From contig JBPBQO010000134.1 in the NCBI GenBank assembly GCA_050954785.1, forward strand, positions 1 through 39,306: a stretch of 39,306 nucleotides of DNA. The letters run 5' to 3'. The notes below the pieces were generated by a model, which saw nothing but the letters and a program-made list of their open reading frames with translations, was not told where the DNA came from and ran no database searches. Positions 28,350 to 36,912 of this stretch are shown here, in pieces. Every line of letters starts with the position of its first letter. The stretch's first letter is position 1. Both the position numbers and the translations under genes were made by a program. The DNA is from Lichenicola sp050954785 (GTDB taxonomy: Bacteria; Pseudomonadota; Alphaproteobacteria; Acetobacterales; Acetobacteraceae).

Positions 28350-28913
28350 ATGCCCGTAACGACACTCGACGTCGCATCCGCCCTGATCGTCATCGACCTG
28401 CAAAAAGGCATCGTCGGTCTTCCCACGTCCCACCCGATCGGCCCGGTCATCGAACGTGTCGCCGCATTGGCAAAGGCGTTCCGCCGCCATGGCAGGCCGG
28501 TCGTGCTGGTCAACGTCGCCGGAACGGCACCGGGCCGGACGGAACAGGCGCCGCGAACCGGGCAGTTTCCAGCCAACTGGACCGACCTCATCCCGGAACT
28601 GAACCGGCAGACGACCGATCATTTGGTGACCAAGCGGACCTGGGGAGCCTTTACCGGCACGGATCTCGGCAAGTACCTGAACGGTCTCGGCGTCACGCAA
28701 TTGGTGATCGCCGGTATCGCCACCAGTATCGGTGTCGAATCGACGGCACGCCAAGCCAGCGAGAACGGGTTCAACGTGACACTTGCGATCGATGCCATGA
28801 CAGACCTGAACATCGACGCACACGACAACAGCGTCACCGGTATTTTTCCGAGGCTCGGCGAAACCGGCACCGTCGGCGAGATCATCGCACTGCTCGACAA
28901 TGGTGCCGTGTGA
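28350..28913 (+). CDS. Isochorismatase-fold hydrolase lacking the catalytic cysteine
   Basis: Cysteine-hydrolase superfamily protein of 187 residues. D16 (ALIVIDLQKGI) and K95 (VTKRTWGAF) of the Asp-Lys-Cys triad are present, but the nucleophile position in the loop IAGIATSIGVESTARQA is G128. True isochorismatases such as EntB and PhzD likewise have glycine there, while nicotinamidases and carbamoylases have cysteine, so a vinyl-ether hydrolase activity is more likely than amidase, or the protein is non-catalytic. GAAGG lies about 11 bases before the ATG. Its stop overlaps the next gene's GTG start (GTGTGA), so the two are coupled. Confidence 0.88.
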   Translation: MPVTTLDVASALIVIDLQKGIVGLPTSHPIGPVIERVAALAKAFRRHGRPVVLVNVAGTAPGRTEQAPRTGQFPANWTDLIPELNRQTTDHLVTKRTWGAFTGTDLGKYLNGLGVTQLVIAGIATSIGVESTARQASENGFNVTLAIDAMTDLNIDAHDNSVTGIFPRLGETGTVGEIIALLDNGAV

Positions 28914-30226
28914 CCACGCCGGCTACGAAGGCCGAGGACGTGGCGAACAGGCCCGCAACAGGCATGTTCCGGTCGCTGGCGGGTTACAACTACCGGGTCT
29001 GGGCCGGTGGTGCGCTGGTTTCCAACATCGGGACATGGATGCAGCGCACCGCGCAGGACTGGCTGGTTCTCACCCAGTTGACGCACAGGAATGCGACCGC
29101 GGTCGGCATCGTCATGGCGCTGCAGTTCGGCCCGCAACTGCTCCTGCTGCCGCTGGCAGGGTTCGCCGCCGATCACTTCGATCGGCGACGGGTACTGATC
29201 GTCACCCAGGCGGCTTTGGGGCTGCTTGCGCTGGGTCTCGGCATCCTCACCGTCACCGGGCTGGTCCAATTGTGGCACGTCTATGTATTCGCGTTCCTGC
29301 TTGGCTGCGTCACGGCGATCGACCTGCCGGCGCGCCAGACGTTCGTGTCCGACCTGGTCGGCGATATCGACCTGCCGAACGCGGTGGCGCTGAACTCCAC
29401 GTCGTTCAACGCGGCGCGGATGATCGGCCCGGCCATCGCCGGCATGCTCATCGCCGCCGTCGGCTCCGGCTGGATATTCGTGATCAACGCGGCCTCCTAC
29501 ATTGCCGTGCTGGGGTCACTCGGCTGCATCCGGACCGATGGCCTGCACGCGAACATCAGGGCGGTCCGTACCCCCGGGAGCTTCACCGAAGGGTTCCGCT
29601 ACGTCTGGAAGCGGCACGACCTGCGAGCGATCCTGCTGATGCTGTTCCTGGTCGGAACGTTCGGGCTGAACTTCCCGATCTTCATTTCAACCATGTCGGT
29701 CACGGTGTTTCATGCCGGAGCCGGCCGCTACGGGCTGCTCACCTCTATGATGGCGGTCGGATCGGTCATCGGTGCACTGCTGGCGGCGAAACGTGCGCAA
29801 CCGCATGTGGCATTCCTGTTCATCGGCGCCGCGGTGTTCGGCCTGGGATTCATGCTGGCCGCGCTCATGCCCAGCTACTGGCTGTTCGGCCTTGCCCTGC
29901 TGATCATTGGGGTGTCCGCGCAGACCTTCACCACCACGGCGAGCAGCACCGTACAGCTCGCGACCGAACCCGCCATGCGCGGGCGCGTGATGGCGATCCT
30001 ACTCGCCGTCGCGCTCGGCGGCACACCGATCGGCGCACCGATCGTCGGCTGGGTGGCCGACCGGTTCGGCCCGCGCTGGGCGCTCGCCATCGGGGCCGCA
30101 TCCGGCCTCGGTGCCGCGATCGTCTGCATACGCTACCTGCTGAAATACCGCCGGTTGCGCCTGTCGATCGAGGGCGGACGCCTGCGGTTCAGCATCGACG
30201 GAGTCGCAGGACAACCGGCTCGGTAG
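28910..30226 (+). CDS. MFS transporter (MFS_3 / enterobactin-exporter-like)
   Basis: Inner-membrane secondary transporter of 438 residues with about 11-12 hydrophobic segments. The start FRSLAGYNYRVWAGGALVSNIGTWMQRTAQDWLVLTQLT and the loop FAADHFDRRRVLIVTQ match the MFS_3 group that contains siderophore and drug exporters; DLPARQTFVSDLVG and the second-half AKRAQPHVAFLFIGAAVFG agree. I chose the GTG at 28910 because it overlaps the previous stop; an ATG at 28964 is the alternative. Coupling to an isochorismatase-like enzyme is the gene order of siderophore systems, but no other siderophore gene is present, so substrate stays open. Confidence 0.9.
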   Translation: MTTPATKAEDVANRPATGMFRSLAGYNYRVWAGGALVSNIGTWMQRTAQDWLVLTQLTHRNATAVGIVMALQFGPQLLLLPLAGFAADHFDRRRVLIVTQAALGLLALGLGILTVTGLVQLWHVYVFAFLLGCVTAIDLPARQTFVSDLVGDIDLPNAVALNSTSFNAARMIGPAIAGMLIAAVGSGWIFVINAASYIAVLGSLGCIRTDGLHANIRAVRTPGSFTEGFRYVWKRHDLRAILLMLFLVGTFGLNFPIFISTMSVTVFHAGAGRYGLLTSMMAVGSVIGALLAAKRAQPHVAFLFIGAAVFGLGFMLAALMPSYWLFGLALLIIGVSAQTFTTTASSTVQLATEPAMRGRVMAILLAVALGGTPIGAPIVGWVADRFGPRWALAIGAASGLGAAIVCIRYLLKYRRLRLSIEGGRLRFSIDGVAGQPAR

Positions 30227-30275
30227 GCTCTACACAGCCTCGTTCGGCACGCTTAGCTCATCCAGGAATTTACGC

Positions 30276-30809
30276 ATGCGAGACGGTCAGTACGAGGAGA
30301 ACGAGCCGGTCGTTCTGGAGCGGTCGGCTGCACGTGCGTTCGTGCAGGTGGAGACCTACGTCTACATGGCACTTGGCGTTTTGCTGGCGCTGACTACGGT
30401 GATCGGCATTGCCAGCGCGGGCGCGTCGGTCTGGCATTCGCTCAGGGCTTACGGAAGCCCGGATGCACTCGTGTCGACGATCGACCGGCTGCTTCTCGTC
30501 GTCATGCTGGTCGAGATCCTGCACACGGTACGGGTGTCGTTCAGTTCGGGTACCCTGCAGTGCGAGCCGTTCCTGATCGTGGGACTGGTCGCGTCGATCA
30601 GGCGCGTCCTGGTGATCACCCTCAAATCATCGCAGGCTCCGTCACCGACGATCAGCCCGACCGACGCCGCCGCGACCTTCAACTCGACCATGCTGGAACT
30701 CACCGTGCTGGGCGGATTGATCCTGGTCATGGTGGTGTCGATCTATCTGCTCCGCCGGGCCAGCGGCGCCGGACGTACGGCTCACCCGGGCAAACAAACC
30801 AGCCGGTAG
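30276..30809 (+). CDS. PsiE-family membrane protein (phosphate-starvation-inducible E-like)
   Basis: Predicted inner-membrane protein of 177 residues with four hydrophobic segments: about 28-50 (YVYMALGVLLALTTVIGIAS), 68-85 (TIDRLLLVVMLVEILHTV), 95-115 (CEPFLIVGLVASIRRVLVIT) and 140-160 (LTVLGGLILVMVVSIYLL). The CEPFLIVGLVASIRRVLVIT block is the PsiE signature. Role unknown beyond phosphate-starvation induction of the E. coli homologue. AGGA lies 9 bases before the ATG. Its last 28 bases overlap the 3' end of kdpE, read on the other strand. Confidence 0.82.
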   Translation: MRDGQYEENEPVVLERSAARAFVQVETYVYMALGVLLALTTVIGIASAGASVWHSLRAYGSPDALVSTIDRLLLVVMLVEILHTVRVSFSSGTLQCEPFLIVGLVASIRRVLVITLKSSQAPSPTISPTDAAATFNSTMLELTVLGGLILVMVVSIYLLRRASGAGRTAHPGKQTSR

Positions 30810-31483
30810 CCGACATTGGGCTCCGTCGCGATCATCCCGGCGACCGCCGATCCGAGCTTGTGCCTGAGCTGGCCGATATAGACGCGAAGATACTGCACGT
30901 TCGCACCGTGTGCCGGCCCCCATAGCGCGGTCAGCAACTGCCTGTGGGTCAGCACCTTGTCGGCATGGCGCATCATCATTGCCAGCAACTGGTATTCGCG
31001 CGGACTGAGCGTCACCTTCTCGCCATCCACCCGCACCTCGTGACGGCCCGGATCGAGCGTGATCGGCCCGCAGGCGAGCATGTCGTCCAGCCTGGGATCC
31101 ACCGGCTGATCGTGCCGACGCAGCGCCACGCGCAGGCGCGCCAGCAACTCGCCGAGACCGAACGGCTTTTCGACATAGTCGTCGGCACCCGCATCCAGCG
31201 ACGCGACCTTCTCGGCCTCCCGGTCGCGCGCGGACAACACGACGATCGGCACCTGCGAAAACGCGCGCAGCCGTGCGAGCACGATCCTGCCATCCATGTC
31301 CGGTAGCCCGAGATCGAGCACGACGATGTCGGGCGTCTGCGAGGCCGCGAGACGCAATCCCTCCGCTCCGTCGAAGGCCGACAGGGTGCGATAGCCGACC
31401 GCCTCGAGTGCGGGCCGGAGGAAGCGATGGATCTGCTTCTCGTCATCGACGATCAGCACCAGCGCAGCGTCGTTGCCGTTCAT
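30782..31483 (-). CDS. kdpE: KDP operon response regulator KdpE
   Basis: OmpR-type transcription factor of 233 residues that activates kdp when phosphorylated by KdpD. The receiver domain (residues 1-120) has the acidic pair D13/D14 and phospho-acceptor D57 in IVVLDLGLPDMDGRI; K106 follows (YVEKPFG). The winged-helix output domain (about 135-230) has EVRVDGEKVTLSPREYQLL and VLTHRQLLTALWG, with GANVQYLRVYIGQLRHKL at the recognition helix. Its start overlaps the kdpD stop (ATGA). Last gene of the operon, converging on and overlapping the PsiE-like gene. Confidence 0.97.
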   Translation of the reverse strand: MNGNDAALVLIVDDEKQIHRFLRPALEAVGYRTLSAFDGAEGLRLAASQTPDIVVLDLGLPDMDGRIVLARLRAFSQVPIVVLSARDREAEKVASLDAGADDYVEKPFGLGELLARLRVALRRHDQPVDPRLDDMLACGPITLDPGRHEVRVDGEKVTLSPREYQLLAMMMRHADKVLTHRQLLTALWGPAHGANVQYLRVYIGQLRHKLGSAVAGMIATEPNVGYRLVCLPG

Positions 31484-34185
31484 CGTATCGCCGGCATCAC
31501 GATGGCAACCAGGGTGCCGCGTCCGCTTCCCGGCGCCGGACTGACCGCGGTGATGCTGCCGCCCATCACCTCGATCAGGCCGCGCGCGATGGCGAGGCCA
31601 AGCCCGGTACCCGGCACCACCCGGTCGCCGTGCTGGGACCGGTAGAAGCTGTCGAACACATGCGGCAGGTCGGCTTCGGGAATGCCGGAGCCGGCATCGG
31701 TGATCCGGATGACGACGTTGCCCGCCTCGAGCGCCAGCACGACCCGCACCGATGCGACGCCTGGCCCGGGAGCCGGGGAATATTTCAGCGCATTGTCGAG
31801 CACGTTGAACACGACCTGTTCCAGGAGCAGCGGATCGGCCAGCACCGCCGGCACCGGGCCCTGCCCGGTCACCGAGACCAGGCCCGGATCCTCGAACCGG
31901 GCGATCGCATCCTGCACCACCATGTGCGGTTCCACGCGAACCAGCCTCGGCACCACGACGCCGCTTTCCAGCCGGGTCATGTCGGTGATGTTGGCCAGGA
32001 ACCGGGTCATCCGCAGCGTGTCTTCCTCGATCGCCAGCAGCAGGTCGTCGCGTGTATCGGGAGTCAGGCGGCTCCAGGCCGTACGTAGCGTTTCGGCCGA
32101 GCCGCGTATGCCGGTCAGCGGCGTGCGCAGGTCGTGCGACAGCGAGTTCAGCAGCGCGGTCCGCAGCTTCTGCGTCTCGTTGCGGGCCGTGGCATCCGCG
32201 GCTCCCCGGACGAGCCGCACCCGCTCCAGCGCCACCGCCGCCTGGTCGGCAAGGGCTTGCAGCGCCTGCAAGGCCGGTTCATCGAGTGCTGTGGCCGGCT
32301 GCACCGCCAGCAGCCCGCGCAACCCGCTCGTGCCCGCTTCGCTGCCGGCACCGGCGATCCCGATCGGGAGGAACCGCCACGGGGCGGAGGGCAGCGTCGC
32401 CGTGCCACGTCCCGCCGGCTCGCCATGCCGCCAGGCCCAGAGTGCCGCCGCCCAGGAGCCCTCGTCCATGGTATCCGCCGGCGGCACGGCGGCCCGGATA
32501 TCCAGCTCGCCGTCGATATCACGCCCGGCCAGCACCATGGCCCTGGCGGCGATCGAGGCAGCCTGACGTGCGATTTCGTCCTGCAATTCTCCCTCGGTCA
32601 CCGGACCGCCAAGTGCTCGCGAGAACGCGCCGATCCGCCGCAGGCCCTCGATCCGTCCCTGCGCCGCACGTGCCGACGCGCCAAGGCGGCTGGCAACCAT
32701 GCCGGTGGCGCCTGCAACCGTGCCGAACACGATGATCGCCATCAGGTCGCGCGGCTCGCCGATGGTGAACTGGTACATCGGCGGGATGAAAAAGAAATTC
32801 CACACCAGGAACGACACCAGCGCGGTGCACAGGGCCACGGCCAGCCCGTACAGTGCCGCCGCGCCGACCACCGAGGCCAGGAACAGCATGCCGAGCGCGT
32901 CCGGCTCGATCAGGCCGCGCAGCATCTCGGCCAGCACCAGCGTGCACACCACCAGCAGCGCCGACACCACCCACGGCTGCCACCCGTCCGGCAGGCTTGC
33001 CCGCACGCTGAAACGTCGAAAGGCGGGCGCACCCGTGGGCACTACATGCACCACGTGCTCGGGAACCCGCGCCAGGAGCGTCGCGGCAAGGTTTCCGCGC
33101 AGGCACCGTCCGGCCGCCATCCGGCGCAACAGAGTGCGCCGCTGCATGCGGCCGACCACGATCTGCGTCACGTTGCGGTCCCGCGCCACATCCAGCGCGA
33201 TGCCGACCACCCCGTCCCGCGCGGTCCGGACCGCGCGGATTTCGGTTTCCGCGCCGAGCTCGACTGCCAGCGCCATGATGCGCGACACCGCCTGGGTCGA
33301 TTGCAGCGCCTCGCCGGCCGGCTCGACATGCAGCGCCAGCCACGGCGCATGCAGCGCGTCGGCCAGGCGCTTGGCCTCGCGCAGCACCGGCTCGCCGGCC
33401 TCCGGCCCGACCAGGGCCAGCACGCGGTCGCCGGCCGGCCAGGGTCCCTCGATCGCGTTCAGCCGCATGTAGTCGAGCAGGCCGGCATCGACGTGCTGGG
33501 CAGCGCGACGCAGCGCGATCTCGCGCAACGCCTGCAGGTTTCCCTCGCGGAAGAACCCGCCCAGCGCCCGTGTCGCCACGTCCGGCCGGTAGATCCGGCC
33601 CTGCACCAGGCGGGCGCGCAGGTCGTTCGGCGACAGGTCGATCAGCTCGATCTCGTCGGCCAGCTCGAGCACATGGTCCGGCAGCGTCTCGCTGACCCGG
33701 ATGCCGGTGATGCGCAGCACGGTGTCGTTCAGGCTTTCCAGATGCTGGACGTTGAGCGTGGTCCACACCGGAATACCGGCTACCAGCAACTCGGCCACAT
33801 CCTCCCAGCGGCGGGCGTGACGGCTGCCGGGCGCGTTGCTGTGCGCCAGCTCGTCGAGCAGCAGCAGCGAAGGACGCAGCGCCAGAGCCTCCTCCAGGTC
33901 GAACTCCTCCAGCATCTGTCCGCGATACGGGATCTGGAGGCGCGGCAGGACCGGAAGGTCGCCCAGCTGGGCTTCGGTTTCGGCCCGACCGTGGGTTTCG
34001 ATCAGCCCGGCCAGGATGCCGGTCTTGCCCTCGGCCAGCAGGCGGCGCGCCTGGGTCAGCATCTCGTAGGTCTTGCCGACGCCGGGCGCCGCGCCGAGGA
34101 ATATCTTCAGCGGCGCACGCGAGGCTTTCGCCTGCGCCGCCAGAAGCGCGTCCGGATCGGGCCGACGATCCGGCTCGTTTCGCAT
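31480..34185 (-). CDS. kdpD: Sensor histidine kinase KdpD
   Basis: Membrane sensor of potassium limitation or turgor, 901 residues with full domain order: N-terminal KdpD domain with a Walker A-like GAAPGVGKTY (31-40) and DELAHSNAPGSRHARRWEDVAELL; a USP-like domain (about 245-365); four clustered membrane segments (about 400-500); a GAF-like region; HisKA with autophosphorylation site H684 (NSLSHDLRTPLTGIRG); and the ATPase domain (N-box VFNVLDNALKYS, G-boxes DAGSGIPE and GTGLGLAIA). The start shares a base with the kdpC stop (TGATG). Translationally coupled to kdpE. Confidence 0.98.
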   Translation of the reverse strand: MRNEPDRRPDPDALLAAQAKASRAPLKIFLGAAPGVGKTYEMLTQARRLLAEGKTGILAGLIETHGRAETEAQLGDLPVLPRLQIPYRGQMLEEFDLEEALALRPSLLLLDELAHSNAPGSRHARRWEDVAELLVAGIPVWTTLNVQHLESLNDTVLRITGIRVSETLPDHVLELADEIELIDLSPNDLRARLVQGRIYRPDVATRALGGFFREGNLQALREIALRRAAQHVDAGLLDYMRLNAIEGPWPAGDRVLALVGPEAGEPVLREAKRLADALHAPWLALHVEPAGEALQSTQAVSRIMALAVELGAETEIRAVRTARDGVVGIALDVARDRNVTQIVVGRMQRRTLLRRMAAGRCLRGNLAATLLARVPEHVVHVVPTGAPAFRRFSVRASLPDGWQPWVVSALLVVCTLVLAEMLRGLIEPDALGMLFLASVVGAAALYGLAVALCTALVSFLVWNFFFIPPMYQFTIGEPRDLMAIIVFGTVAGATGMVASRLGASARAAQGRIEGLRRIGAFSRALGGPVTEGELQDEIARQAASIAARAMVLAGRDIDGELDIRAAVPPADTMDEGSWAAALWAWRHGEPAGRGTATLPSAPWRFLPIGIAGAGSEAGTSGLRGLLAVQPATALDEPALQALQALADQAAVALERVRLVRGAADATARNETQKLRTALLNSLSHDLRTPLTGIRGSAETLRTAWSRLTPDTRDDLLLAIEEDTLRMTRFLANITDMTRLESGVVVPRLVRVEPHMVVQDAIARFEDPGLVSVTGQGPVPAVLADPLLLEQVVFNVLDNALKYSPAPGPGVASVRVVLALEAGNVVIRITDAGSGIPEADLPHVFDSFYRSQHGDRVVPGTGLGLAIARGLIEVMGGSITAVSPAPGSGRGTLVAIVMPAIR

Positions 34186-34826
34186 CAGTTGTTGCTCGTC
34201 TGCACCCTGTTCGCACCACCTGGGGCCGACAGCGATTCAAGGGCCAGGTTCAGCCGCAGCACGTTGACCCTCGGCTCGCCGAACACGCCGAGCATGCGGC
34301 CCTGCGTGTGAGCCGCCAGCACCTGTCGCACCGTCTCGACCGGCACATGGCGCGCCGCCGCAACCACCGGCGCCTGCAATGCCGCATAGTCCGGCGAGAT
34401 GTCGGGATCGAGGCCGGAGCCCGAGCTGGTCACGGAATCCATGGGAATGGCACCTGCGGTTGCGCCCTGCTTCTCCAGGATCGCGACATCGCCGGCGACG
34501 CGATCATGCAGCGCCTTCGAGGTCGGGCCGAGGTTGGAAGCCGAAGACGTGCTGGCATCGTAGGGGGTGGGCACGGTCTTGGATGCATCTTTCGGATCGG
34601 TCCCAGAAATGGCCGATTCCCGATTATGGAAATAGCGGTCGCTGGTGAAGTTCTCGCCGATCAGCGCGGAGCCGACCGGCTTGCCGTCGCGCTCGATCAG
34701 GCTGCCGTTCGCCTGGAACGGGAACACGACCGCGCCGATGCCCACGAAGCCGAGCGGGAACACCAGCCCGAGCAGCAGCGTGAACAGGACGACGAGCGAA
34801 AACGCGGGACGCAGATGGGTGAGCAT
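34185..34826 (-). CDS. kdpC: Potassium-transporting ATPase KdpC subunit
   Basis: Small accessory subunit with one membrane segment (residues 8-35, FSLVVLFTLLLGLVFPLGFVGIGAVVF) and a periplasmic domain; it raises nucleotide affinity of KdpB. 213 residues, slightly longer than the E. coli protein (190). Conserved parts: GSALIGENFTSDRYFHNRESA, SSASNLGPTSKALHDRV, VTSSGSGLDPDISPDYAALQAPVVAAAR and the C-terminal GRMLGVFGEPRVNVLRLNLALE. The segment between RESA and SSASN (about residues 72-91) carries an insertion relative to the usual YNA.SSGSN form. It lies 12 bases after kdpB. Confidence 0.97.
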   Translation of the reverse strand: MLTHLRPAFSLVVLFTLLLGLVFPLGFVGIGAVVFPFQANGSLIERDGKPVGSALIGENFTSDRYFHNRESAISGTDPKDASKTVPTPYDASTSSASNLGPTSKALHDRVAGDVAILEKQGATAGAIPMDSVTSSGSGLDPDISPDYAALQAPVVAAARHVPVETVRQVLAAHTQGRMLGVFGEPRVNVLRLNLALESLSAPGGANRVQTSNN

Positions 34827-34838
34827 GACGCGGTTCCT

Positions 34839-36902
34839 CTACGCGAAGATGTGGAAGGCGGTGAGCAGCATGTCGATGATCTTGATGCCGGCGAACGGCA
34901 CCACGATGCCGCCGAGGCCGTAGATCAGCAGGTTCCGGCGCAGCAGCGCGGCCGCGCTGATCGCCTTTAAGCTCACGCCCTTCAGCGCCAGCGGAACCAG
35001 CGCGATGATCACCACCGCATTGAAGATCACCGCCGACAGGATGGCGCTCTGCGGCGTCGACAGATGCATGACGTTCAGCGCTGACAGGCCCGGATAAGCC
35101 ACCACGAAGATCGCCGGCAGAATCGCGAAATACTTGGCGATGTCGTTGGCGATCGAGAAGGTGGTGAGGGCGCCGCGGGTGATCAGCAGTTGCTTGCCGA
35201 TCTCGACGATCTCGATCAGCTTGGTCGGATCGCTGTCCAGATCGACCATGTTGGCGGCTTCGCGTGCCGCCTGCGTGCCGGTCTGCATCGCCACGCCGAC
35301 ATCGGCCTGCGCCAGCGCCGGCGCATCGTTGGTACCGTCGCCGCACATCGCCACCAGCCGTCCCTCCGCCTGAGCCGCGCGGATATAGTCGAGCTTGTCC
35401 TGCGGCGTGGCTTCGGCGACGAAATCGTCGACACCGGCCTCGCTGGCGATCGCCGCCGCGGTGATCCGGTTGTCGCCGGTCACCATGACGGTGCGGATAC
35501 CCATGCGGCGGAGTGCCGCGAACCGGTCCCGTATGCCCGGCTTGACCACGTCCTTGAGCTCGATCACCCCCAGCAGGCGGCCATCCTCGGCTACGGCCAG
35601 CGGCGTGCCGCCGGAACGGGCGATACGTTCCACCGCGGCCGTGAAGGCGAGCGGCGGCCTGGCTTCACCGACGGCGGCAAGCAGGGAATCCACCGCTCCC
35701 TTGCGCCATGACCGCTCGCCGGCATCGAGGCCGGACAAGCGGGTATTGGCCGAGAACGGCACCGGCATCGAACCGTCCGGAGCCACCGGCGCCACACCGA
35801 ACTTCTCGCGTGCCAGCACATGCACCGAGCGCCCCTCGGGCGTCTCGTCGCCCAGCGAGGCCATCGCAGCGGCCTCGGCCAAGCGTGCCTCGTCGATGCC
35901 CGGCACCGGGTAGAACGCGGCGGCCATACGGTTGCCGAAGGTAATGGTGCCGGTCTTGTCGAGCAGCAGCGTATCGACGTCGCCGGCCGCCTCGACCGCG
36001 CGGCCGGAGGTGGCGACGACGTTGAAGCGCACCAGCCGATCCATGCCGGCGATGCCGATCGCCGACAGCAGGCCGCCGATCGTGGTCGGGATCAGCGTGA
36101 CCAGCAGGGCGGCCAGCACCGGCACCGGGAGCGTCGTGCCGGAGTAATGTGCAAAGCCGACCAGCGTGGCCACCGCAATCAGGAAGATGATGGTCAGGCC
36201 GGCAAGCAGGATGTCGAGCGCGATCTCGTTCGGTGTTTTCGAGCGTGACGCGCCTTCGACTAGCGCGATCATCCGGTCGATGAAGGTGTGGCCGGGCTCG
36301 GCGGTGATGCGAACCAGCAGGCTGTCCGACACTACCATGGTGCCGCCGGTGACGGCCGAGCGATCGCCGCCGGCCTCGCGGATCACCGGTGCGGACTCAC
36401 CGGTAATGGCGCTTTCGTTGATCGAGGCGATACCCTTGATGATCTCGCCGTCGAGCGGGATCAGGTCGCCGGTCTCGACCAGCACGACGTCGCCGAGGCG
36501 CAGGTCGGTCGAGGACACGGTGCCGTACAGCGCCGGATCGTCGGGATTCGGCACGCGCTTGGCCATCATATCGTTGCGGGCGCGGCGCAGGCTTTCGGCG
36601 CGAGCACGGCCCCGGCCTTCCGCCATGGCTTCGGCGAAGGTCGCGAACAGCACGGTCATCCAGAGCCACACCGCGATCGCGAGTGCGAAGGCCGGGTGGG
36701 CACCCTTCGTGAAAATATCCTCGATGCCGATGATCGTGGTCAGGATTGCGACGATCTCGGTCACGAAGATGACCGGATTGCGCATCAGGCGGCGCGGGTC
36801 GAGCTTGGTGAAGGCGTCCCGCGCGGCACGCGATGCGATCCGGGAGTCGAAGAGTGAAAGCGCAGAAGCGCCCTCACCCGAGTTCTTGGTGGTCGCGGAC
36901 AT
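34839..36902 (-). CDS. kdpB: Potassium-transporting ATPase ATP-binding subunit KdpB
   Basis: P-type ATPase of 687 residues (E. coli: 682) that energises K+ uptake by KdpA. Phosphorylated D315 in LLLDKTGTITFGNRM, actuator TGES at 167-170 including the regulatory serine S170, nucleotide-domain GSMPVPFSANTRLSGL and MVTGDNRITAAAIA, and hinge GDGTNDAPALAQADVGVAM. The sequence begins at two successive ATGs (36905 and 36902) after TGAGG; I list the second, because SD spacing suits it better and many homologues start MS. It starts about 7-10 bases after the kdpA stop. Confidence 0.97.
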   Translation of the reverse strand: MSATTKNSGEGASALSLFDSRIASRAARDAFTKLDPRRLMRNPVIFVTEIVAILTTIIGIEDIFTKGAHPAFALAIAVWLWMTVLFATFAEAMAEGRGRARAESLRRARNDMMAKRVPNPDDPALYGTVSSTDLRLGDVVLVETGDLIPLDGEIIKGIASINESAITGESAPVIREAGGDRSAVTGGTMVVSDSLLVRITAEPGHTFIDRMIALVEGASRSKTPNEIALDILLAGLTIIFLIAVATLVGFAHYSGTTLPVPVLAALLVTLIPTTIGGLLSAIGIAGMDRLVRFNVVATSGRAVEAAGDVDTLLLDKTGTITFGNRMAAAFYPVPGIDEARLAEAAAMASLGDETPEGRSVHVLAREKFGVAPVAPDGSMPVPFSANTRLSGLDAGERSWRKGAVDSLLAAVGEARPPLAFTAAVERIARSGGTPLAVAEDGRLLGVIELKDVVKPGIRDRFAALRRMGIRTVMVTGDNRITAAAIASEAGVDDFVAEATPQDKLDYIRAAQAEGRLVAMCGDGTNDAPALAQADVGVAMQTGTQAAREAANMVDLDSDPTKLIEIVEIGKQLLITRGALTTFSIANDIAKYFAILPAIFVVAYPGLSALNVMHLSTPQSAILSAVIFNAVVIIALVPLALKGVSLKAISAAALLRRNLLIYGLGGIVVPFAGIKIIDMLLTAFHIFA

Positions 36903-36912
36903 CATCAGGTCC

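Noticed and set aside
28277..28909. Upstream extension of the MFS transporter by 211 codons
   Set aside because: It lies inside the isochorismatase-like gene in another frame and is Arg/His-rich; the coupled GTG at 28910 gives the normal family length.
32134..34311. 725-codon plus-strand frame opposite kdpD
   Set aside because: Antisense of kdpD; Gln/Arg/His-rich with no family signature.
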